Assembly: GCA_963733135.1 (NCBI GenBank)
Contig: CAVTBX010000009.1
Span: 124,001-188,000, forward strand
Direction: 5' to 3'
DNA length: 64,000 nt
Source of the DNA: CAVTBX01 sp963733135
GTDB lineage: Bacteria > Actinomycetota > Thermoleophilia > Gaiellales > Gaiellaceae
Shown here: in pieces, positions 58,844 through 64,000 of the stretch
Position numbering within the stretch: the first letter of the stretch is position 1
Layout: each line of letters begins with the position of its first letter
Made by a program: the position numbers and the translations under genes
The notes under the pieces: generated by a model
The model's database searches: none
What the model was told of the DNA's origin: nothing
What the model saw: the letters and a program-made list of their open reading frames with translations, nothing else

Positions 58844-60937
58844 ATGGCGTCAGCCCGAACAGCGTCCAAAGCACCGGAGCAACTCCTGAATCGGGAGCTC
58901 TCGTGGCTCGACTTCAATGCACGGGTCCTCGATCTGGTCGCGGACCCGGAAGTGCCGCTCCTCGAACGCGTCAAGTTCTGTTCCATCTTCTCGGCCAACC
59001 TCGACGAGTTCTTCATGGTCCGGGTCGCCGGCCTCGTCGGTCAGGCCCTGACGGGCTTTCGCGTTCGCTCGTTCGACGGAAGGACGCCCGAGGGAGCGCT
59101 TGCAGAGATCAGGGAGCGCGTGCTCGATCTGACGGGGCGTCAGTCCCAGCTCTGGGCTCGAGAGCTCCGTCCGGCCCTCGCCGAGGAGAACATCGCCGTG
59201 AGCCGCCTGGTGGAGCTCGACGACGACGAGAAGGCCGAGCTCTCCGCTCGGTTCGAGCGGGAGGTCTACCCCGTACTCACCCCGCTCGCGGTCGGCCCCG
59301 GGCAGCCGTTCCCGTACATGTCCGGGCTGTCGTTGTCGCTCGGCGTCTTCGTCCGCGACCCAGAAGGCGGGGAGGAGCGCTTCGCGCGTGTGAAGGTTCC
59401 CGAGACGTTGCCGCGCTTTCTCGGGGTCGGCTCGCCTGGCGCGCTGGTGCCGCTCGAGGCCGCCATCGCGCATTCTCTCTCGCCGCTCTTTCCGCAGATG
59501 GAGATTGGCGAGTGCGCGGCGTTTCGTGTCACGCGCGACGCCGACTTCGAGGTTTCGGACGAGGCCGACGACCTGCTCGAGGCCGTCGAGCTCGAGCTGC
59601 GCCGCCGGCGCTTCGGCGACGTCGTGAGGCTCGAGGTCTCCGAGTCGATGTCCGACCGGATGCTCGCACGGCTGGTCGAAGGGCTCGGCGCGGCCGCCGA
59701 GCACGTCTATCGGATCCAGGGCCTGCTCGACCTCGCAGATCTGAGCCAGATCGCCGCGCTCGACCGCCCGGATCTCAAGGACGACGCCTGGGTGCCGAGA
59801 ACGCCGGTCGCATTCGCCACGGTGGCGCGCGCCGGCGAGATCTTCGAGGCGATCAGGAAGCAGGACATCCTCGTTCACCATCCGTACGACTCCTTCGCCA
59901 CGACGTTCGAGGCCTTCGTACGCGCAGCGGCCGTGGACGACGCCGTCACCGCCATGAAGACCACCGTCTACCGGACGAGCGGGGACTCACCGCTCGTTCC
60001 GGCACTCGTCGAGTGCGCGGAGGCCGGGAAGCAGAGCGTCTGCCTCGTCGAGCTCAAGGCCCGCTTCGACGAGCACAAGAACATCGAGTGGTCGCGAGCG
60101 CTCGAGCGTGCCGGCGTCCATGTGGTGTACGGGTTCCCGAGCCTGAAGATCCACGCGAAGATGACGCTCATCGTCCGGCAGGAAGAGGGCGTACTGCGCC
60201 GCTACGTCCATCTCGGTACGGGCAACTACCACGCGCTGACCGCGCGGATCTACGAAGACTTCGGCCTCTTCACGGCCGACGAGGACATCGCCGCCGACGT
60301 GGCCGACCTCTTCAACCACATCACTGGCTTCGGGCGGCCGCAGCGGTTCCGAAAGCTGCTCGTGGCGCCCTTCGGGCTCCGTGAGGGCTTGATCGCTGAG
60401 ATCGAAGGCGTCGCCGCGGCGGCCAAGGCCGGGAAGACCGCGCGCATCCGGTTCAAGGTGAACGCGCTCACCGACCCGACGATCATCGGGGCGCTCTATG
60501 CGGCCGCCCAGGAGGGAGCCGAGATCGACATTGTCGCGAGGAGCATCTCCTCGCTCTGGCCGGGCCTCGAAGGCGTCAGCGAGAACGTGCGGGTGCGGAG
60601 CATCCTCGGCCGGTTCCTCGAGCACAGTCGCGTGTTCGCCTTTCAGACCGGCAAGCGCTCGGCGTACTACATAGGCAGCCCGGATCTGATGCCGAGGAAC
60701 CTCGACCACCGCCTGGAGATCCTCGCGCCCGTCGAGAGCACGCTCATCCAGCAGCGTCTCTCGGGCGTCTTCGATGTGCTCCTCGACGACAACACGCAGG
60801 CGTGGGACTTGCGCCCCGATGGGACGTGGCGCCGAGCGCGTCCCAAGAAGGACGAGCCGCGCCGCGCAACGCACGAGGCGCTCATGCGCAAGGCTGTCCG
60901 CCGCAGCCGGCTCGCTACCCGATCCCTGGCTCGGTGA
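58844..60937 (+). CDS. ppk: Polyphosphate kinase 1
   Basis: Ppk1 polymerises the gamma-phosphate of ATP into polyphosphate and can run in reverse. The 697-residue protein begins ASARTASKAPEQLLNRELSWLDFNARVLDLV with ANLDEFFMVRVAGL near 50. The phospholipase-D-like catalytic half shows DILVHHPYDSF near 341, MKTTVYRTSGDSPLV near 373, ELKARFDEHKNIEWSRALERAG near 404, the phospho-histidine motif SLKIHAKM near 433, GTGNYH near 457 and FLEHSRVFAF near 592. ATG at 58844 is the first sensible start after the PHO box. The next gene (ppx) follows by 31 bp. Confidence 0.97.
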   Translation: MASARTASKAPEQLLNRELSWLDFNARVLDLVADPEVPLLERVKFCSIFSANLDEFFMVRVAGLVGQALTGFRVRSFDGRTPEGALAEIRERVLDLTGRQSQLWARELRPALAEENIAVSRLVELDDDEKAELSARFEREVYPVLTPLAVGPGQPFPYMSGLSLSLGVFVRDPEGGEERFARVKVPETLPRFLGVGSPGALVPLEAAIAHSLSPLFPQMEIGECAAFRVTRDADFEVSDEADDLLEAVELELRRRRFGDVVRLEVSESMSDRMLARLVEGLGAAAEHVYRIQGLLDLADLSQIAALDRPDLKDDAWVPRTPVAFATVARAGEIFEAIRKQDILVHHPYDSFATTFEAFVRAAAVDDAVTAMKTTVYRTSGDSPLVPALVECAEAGKQSVCLVELKARFDEHKNIEWSRALERAGVHVVYGFPSLKIHAKMTLIVRQEEGVLRRYVHLGTGNYHALTARIYEDFGLFTADEDIAADVADLFNHITGFGRPQRFRKLLVAPFGLREGLIAEIEGVAAAAKAGKTARIRFKVNALTDPTIIGALYAAAQEGAEIDIVARSISSLWPGLEGVSENVRVRSILGRFLEHSRVFAFQTGKRSAYYIGSPDLMPRNLDHRLEILAPVESTLIQQRLSGVFDVLLDDNTQAWDLRPDGTWRRARPKKDEPRRATHEALMRKAVRRSRLATRSLAR

Positions 60938-60968
60938 CAGCCGACCAAAGCAGGAGAATCCGATCGCA

Positions 60969-61853
60969 ATGAGGGTCGCCGTCGTGGACGTGGGGTCGAA
61001 CACCGTGCGGCTGCTCGTCGCGACCCGTGGCGGCCGCGGGCTCGAACGAGTTCACGAGGAGAAGGCGGTGCTTCTGCTTGGGGAGGAAGTCGAGCGTCAC
61101 GGTCGCATTCGCAACTCCAAGCTCGACGAGGTTTCAGAGTGTGTCGCGCGCTACGGACGCGTGGCGCGCGAGCAGGGCGCGGCGCGCACCGAGGTCATCG
61201 TCACGGCGCCCGGACGTCAGAGTGAGAACGCCGAGGAGCTGGTTCACCGGCTCGTCGTCGCTTCAGGAGCGGCGACGCGCGTGGTGTCAGCGGACGAGGA
61301 AGGGCGGCTCGCCTACCTCGGGGCCGTCGCGGGCGCCGAGGGAGAGCTTCCCGAGACTGTCGCTGTCTGTGACGTCGGCGGCGGCTCGACCGAGATCGTC
61401 GTGGGGACGGCCGCCGGAGGGCCCGCGTGGTCTCGCTCGATCGACCTCGGCTGCGTTCGCCTCACCGAGCGCTTCCTCCCCGACGACCCGCCCGGCAAGG
61501 CCGCCGTCGCGCGTGCTGTCGAGGAGACCCAGCGGCACTTCGAAGGAGTCGTTCCTCCGTTACCTCAGGCCGCTCTTGCTGCAGGCGGGACCGCCCGCGC
61601 GCTTCGCAAGGTGGTTGGTCCGTCGCTCGGCGCCGGGGAGCTTCGGGGCGCTGCCCGCAGAGCCGCGAAGCGCTCCTCCCAGGAGCTGTCGAAGGCTCAT
61701 GGGATCGACCGAAGCCGGGCGCGCACGCTTGCGGCCGGAGCCGTGCTGCTTGCGTCCGTGCAGGCTCTTCTGTCCGTGCCGCTCGTCGTGTCGCGGTTCG
61801 GGCTCCGCGAAGGTGCGGTTCTCGACCTCTTGGCCGAGCAGCAGGCTGCGTAG
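60969..61853 (+). CDS. ppx: Ppx/GppA-type exopolyphosphatase
   Basis: A 294-residue ASKHA-fold phosphatase cleaving polyphosphate ends or pppGpp. MRVAVVDVGSNTVRLLV is the first phosphate loop; VVSADEEGRLAYLGAVAG near 100 holds the catalytic Glu; VAVCDVGGGSTEIVVG near 127 is the second loop. The C-terminal helical (HD-like) half of long Ppx is absent, the compact form common in actinobacteria. Same strand as ppk, 31 bp downstream: synthesis and breakdown are encoded together. Whether the main substrate is polyP or pppGpp is not decided. Confidence 0.93.
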   Translation: MRVAVVDVGSNTVRLLVATRGGRGLERVHEEKAVLLLGEEVERHGRIRNSKLDEVSECVARYGRVAREQGAARTEVIVTAPGRQSENAEELVHRLVVASGAATRVVSADEEGRLAYLGAVAGAEGELPETVAVCDVGGGSTEIVVGTAAGGPAWSRSIDLGCVRLTERFLPDDPPGKAAVARAVEETQRHFEGVVPPLPQAALAAGGTARALRKVVGPSLGAGELRGAARRAAKRSSQELSKAHGIDRSRARTLAAGAVLLASVQALLSVPLVVSRFGLREGAVLDLLAEQQAA

Positions 61854-61862
61854 ACCGCCTCT

Positions 61863-62291
61863 CTACGCCGGCGGTGGGATCTCCTCGCCGAGCCTGAGCT
61901 CGCGGTCGAGCGCGAGCACGCGAGCGGCACCCTTCTTGAGGCCGAGCTGCGTCCCGAGCAGCTCCTCGACCACGTCTCCGTGCGTGCAGAGGGCCGGCGT
62001 CGAGCCGTTCAACTCCGTGAGGAGCGCGCGGACCTCCTCGGCCGTCGCGCCCTCGGCGAGCTCCTCACGTTCTTCGACGGCGAGCCCGAGCATCGTGGCC
62101 AGAGGTGCGAGCGTCTCGGTGCAGCGAACGTACGGGCTCGACACGAGCCGGTCGAGTCCGCGCGCAGTCAGGGGGCCGACGAGCCCGGCGGCCTGACGCC
62201 GCCCCCGTTCGTCGAGGGGTCGGAGCCGATCGTCCCCGATCCACGTCTCGCGCTCCCCGGCCCTTGCATGCCGGACGAGGACGAACTTCAT
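61863..62291 (-). CDS. SixA-like histidine phosphatase
   Basis: A 142-residue phosphoglycerate-mutase-like phosphatase. MKFVLVRHARAGERETWIGDDRLRPLDERGRRQA has the catalytic RHG/RHA motif near residue 7; LVSSPYVRCTETLAPLATMLGL near 50 and ALCTHGDVVEELL near 100 complete the fold. It resembles the C-terminal half of the mycobacterial MutT1. The ATG overlaps the CHAD gene stop (ATGA at 62288-62291). Convergent with ppx. Confidence 0.9.
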   Translation of the reverse strand: MKFVLVRHARAGERETWIGDDRLRPLDERGRRQAAGLVGPLTARGLDRLVSSPYVRCTETLAPLATMLGLAVEEREELAEGATAEEVRALLTELNGSTPALCTHGDVVEELLGTQLGLKKGAARVLALDRELRLGEEIPPPA

Positions 62292-63715
62292 GACCAGGCG
62301 GCCTTGCCTGCTTTCTCGAGCTGCCGCCATGCCCTGCCGAACCGCTCGCGCGCGGCCGCCTGGCGGGCGCGCTCGCGTTCGATCAGGCGCCCCGCTGCGA
62401 GAACTGACGCGCCTGAGCGCCCCGAGCTGATGGCTCGGATCCGGCCCTCGGCCACGACCGCATCCTGGTGGTCGCCGACCACGTCCTGGAAGCGCTTTGC
62501 GGCCTTCACGAAGCGCCCCGACCGCTTGCCGGCGACCGGCTCGGCGAGCTCGGCTGCGTAGCGCGCCTTCTTTCCCGTCTTCCTGACCTCGTGGAGCTCG
62601 TCGTCGGGCGAACTGTCGTCAACCCGCTTTGCCTGCTTGCGAAGCTTGCGGAACGCCTTGGCCGCGAGCGCCTCCGTCTCCATCTCGCCGAGGAGGCGCG
62701 GGGAACGTGCGGCGTCCTCGAGGTCATCGAGGAGCTCGAAGTAGGGATCGCTCCGAAGCGCAGCGAGCATGGCCGACCGAGCCTCTTGGCGCTCGCGCTC
62801 GAGTGCACGGACGAGACGCGTTGCCGCCCCGGCCTCCGGCTGCTCGAAGTCCTCGGCCTCCTCGCGGAGGCGCTCGGTCAGCACGTCGAGGTCGCGGACG
62901 GGCCCGAGCTCGCCGCCGAGCCACTTGAGGCGCGCCCGGAGGTCGTCGCGCCACTCGGGCTCGAGGGCGTCTTCCGCGGTCTTCAGATACGCGCGCAAGC
63001 GGCGGATCGCGACTCGCATGTCGTGCAGCTCCTCGGGGTCGGAGCCGAGTCTCGTTCCCGGGTCGTGCGCGAGGATCTCGCGGACCTGGGCGGCGAGCGC
63101 CGTCCGGAGCACCTCTGCCTCACCTGCGAGGGGCGGCGGGCTCTGCTCTGTCTGCCCGATCCCTCCGAGTACGCGGAACACTTTCGGCACGAACTCGCCG
63201 GTCCGCGCTCCGGCACGCCTCAGCCTCTTTGCGATCGGGCCGAGCGCATCGTCGTCGCCTTCGAGAAGCTCGACTTCCAGCTCGTTGAACCGGCCGACGA
63301 CGCGCCGCGCATCGAGCACCGCCACGGCGTCGTGGACGACCTCTGCGCTCGAGCCGTTGCCGTTCGAGACGCGCACGCCTTTGCGCTGAGTCTTGAGCTT
63401 GGCGACACGTGCGAGGTCGTGGCCGCGCAGGAGCGCGGGAAGGAGGTCGGCAATGGTCGCAGGTGGCCGGGCGGGGCCGCCGGAGGCCTCGATCTCGCGC
63501 CGGGCCGTTCCCTCCGGGAGCTTGAGCTGCCAGAGACCGCGTCCGTTCTCCACGCGTCGGCGAAGGGTGATGCCCACGGACGCCAGGCGGTGCTCGGGAG
63601 TGTCGTAGTAGGTCGACGTGAAGACCCTGGGCTCGAGCGGTTCGCCGTGGAGATCCGGGAGCGCGAAGCCGGGGTCGACGTCGAACTTGAGCTCGTGTTC
63701 GCGCAGGTCTCGCAC
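62288..63715 (-). CDS. CYTH and CHAD domain protein
   Basis: A 475-residue two-domain protein. The N-terminal CYTH domain (about 1-180) starts REHELKFDVDPGFALPDL with EHELKF in place of the usual ExExK, then TYYDTPEHRLASVGITLRRRVENGRGLWQLKLP and FNELEVELLEGD. CYTH tunnels bind triphosphates. The C-terminal CHAD domain (about 210-460) has HDMRVAIRRLRAYLKTAEDAL and DELHEVRKTGKKARYAAELAEP with repeated basic/His residues that bind polyphosphate. GTG start. With ppk and ppx nearby, it is probably a polyP-binding or tripolyphosphatase-like component. Confidence 0.92.
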   Translation of the reverse strand: MRDLREHELKFDVDPGFALPDLHGEPLEPRVFTSTYYDTPEHRLASVGITLRRRVENGRGLWQLKLPEGTARREIEASGGPARPPATIADLLPALLRGHDLARVAKLKTQRKGVRVSNGNGSSAEVVHDAVAVLDARRVVGRFNELEVELLEGDDDALGPIAKRLRRAGARTGEFVPKVFRVLGGIGQTEQSPPPLAGEAEVLRTALAAQVREILAHDPGTRLGSDPEELHDMRVAIRRLRAYLKTAEDALEPEWRDDLRARLKWLGGELGPVRDLDVLTERLREEAEDFEQPEAGAATRLVRALERERQEARSAMLAALRSDPYFELLDDLEDAARSPRLLGEMETEALAAKAFRKLRKQAKRVDDSSPDDELHEVRKTGKKARYAAELAEPVAGKRSGRFVKAAKRFQDVVGDHQDAVVAEGRIRAISSGRSGASVLAAGRLIERERARQAAARERFGRAWRQLEKAGKAAWS

Positions 63716-63752
63716 ACCCTGACCCTAGCGCCGAAGCGGAGCTTGCCGCGAC

Positions 63753-63781
63753 GGTTACAAGTCCTTCACCAGACGGTTACG
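63753..63781 (+). promoter_or_regulatory. Possible PHO box between CHAD and Nudix genes
   Basis: Plus-strand heptamers GGTTACA (63753), CTTCACC (63764) and GGTTACG (63775) at 11-bp spacing. It lies 38 bp upstream of the leftward CHAD gene but is oriented against it, and overlaps the Nudix stop codon. Weaker than the others. Confidence 0.5.
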
Positions 63782-64000
63782 AGAGGTCATGCGGGAGCGA
63801 GGCGAGCACCTCTCGATCTCGCTGGTATGAGACCTGCGCGCGGGCATCAGCAAGCACGAGCCAGCGCGTTTCGTCCACCTCTCGATGAGGTTCGAACGAG
63901 CCCGCGAGCGGCTTCATCGCCCAGTACCGAACGGTCTTCGGACGTCCCTTGGAGTCGCGGTAGGAGCTCGAGGCCAACTCGACGCCTGGATCGCACCTCA
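63777..64000 (-). CDS. Nudix hydrolase, C-terminal part, cut by window end
   Basis: Only the last 74 or so codons are present. Visible residues RCDPGVELASSSYRDSKGRPKTVRYWAMKPLAGSFEPHREVDETRWLVLADARAQVSYQRDREVLASL match the end of a MutT/Nudix domain: strand VRYWAM, the EVDETRWL pattern and the closing helix, as in the N-terminal half of mycobacterial MutT1. The Nudix box itself should lie just beyond 64000. An internal TTG at 63977 could be mistaken for a start, but the frame stays open to the edge. Followed on the same strand by CHAD and SixA-like genes. Confidence 0.8.
   Translation of the reverse strand, partial: RCDPGVELASSSYRDSKGRPKTVRYWAMKPLAGSFEPHREVDETRWLVLADARAQVSYQRDREVLASLPHDLS

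Overview
The window reads as a contiguous piece of a high-GC, single-membrane bacterium. Gene content (Rex, ECF sigma/anti-sigma, K+-independent H+-pyrophosphatase, tsaE-tsaB-rimI-tsaD, actinobacterial PHO boxes built from GTTCACC-like heptamers every 11 bp, frequent GTG starts and 4-nt start/stop overlaps) points to Actinomycetota, and I infer a deep lineage such as Thermoleophilia. No phage, plasmid, transposase or CRISPR array is visible.

Layout. 0-7.3 kb: uvrA, then a six-gene leftward locus of TasA/camelysin-like secreted proteins around a SipW-type signal peptidase. 7.4-20.2 kb: housekeeping (panB, panC and a Rossmann protein; msrB; a family-4 uracil-DNA glycosylase; t6A genes; a subtilase; glutamate dehydrogenase; rex). 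20.2-32.6 kb: ECF sigma/anti-sigma, glycosyltransferase, YbdK-like ligase, H+-pyrophosphatase, and a K+ uptake plus cation/proton antiport operon. 32.6-37.8 kb: a cobalamin-riboswitch operon encoding two DUF4430 proteins, a complete ECF transporter (T, fused A-A, S) and a secreted alpha/alpha-toroid protein; it resembles eukaryotic transcobalamin/intrinsic factor split into separate proteins and tied to an ECF importer. 37.8-46.9 kb: pcrA, an M23 peptidase, tRNA-Val, membrane proteins and a dipeptidase. 46.9-64 kb: a phosphate/polyphosphate island (DUF47-Pit, PstSCAB-PhoU, a PhoR-like kinase, a PhoP-like regulator, a secreted choice-of-anchor-I-like protein, Ppk, Ppx, a SixA-like phosphatase, CYTH-CHAD and a Nudix protein).

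Regulation. Five good PHO boxes precede DUF47-pit, pstS, the phoP-like gene, the choice-of-anchor-I-like gene and ppk, so the whole 47-61 kb block behaves as one Pho regulon. A sixth, weaker box lies next to the CHAD gene.

Repeats. Two families stand out. Family R (six copies, five of them in the Pho region) has a conserved central hairpin flanked by hairpins whose sequences change while pairing is kept; in two places it supplies the C-terminus and stop codon of a protein. Family E (two copies of about 165 nt) is a long imperfect palindrome with a conserved core and unrelated but self-complementary outer arms, each starting at a stop codon.

Quality. Between 39.3 and 52.2 kb six genes (pcrA, M23 peptidase, EamA transporter, dipeptidase, pstA, pstS) carry one to four single-base frame breaks. 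Their proteins are otherwise well conserved, so I suspect local sequence errors rather than decay. The window end cuts the Nudix gene.
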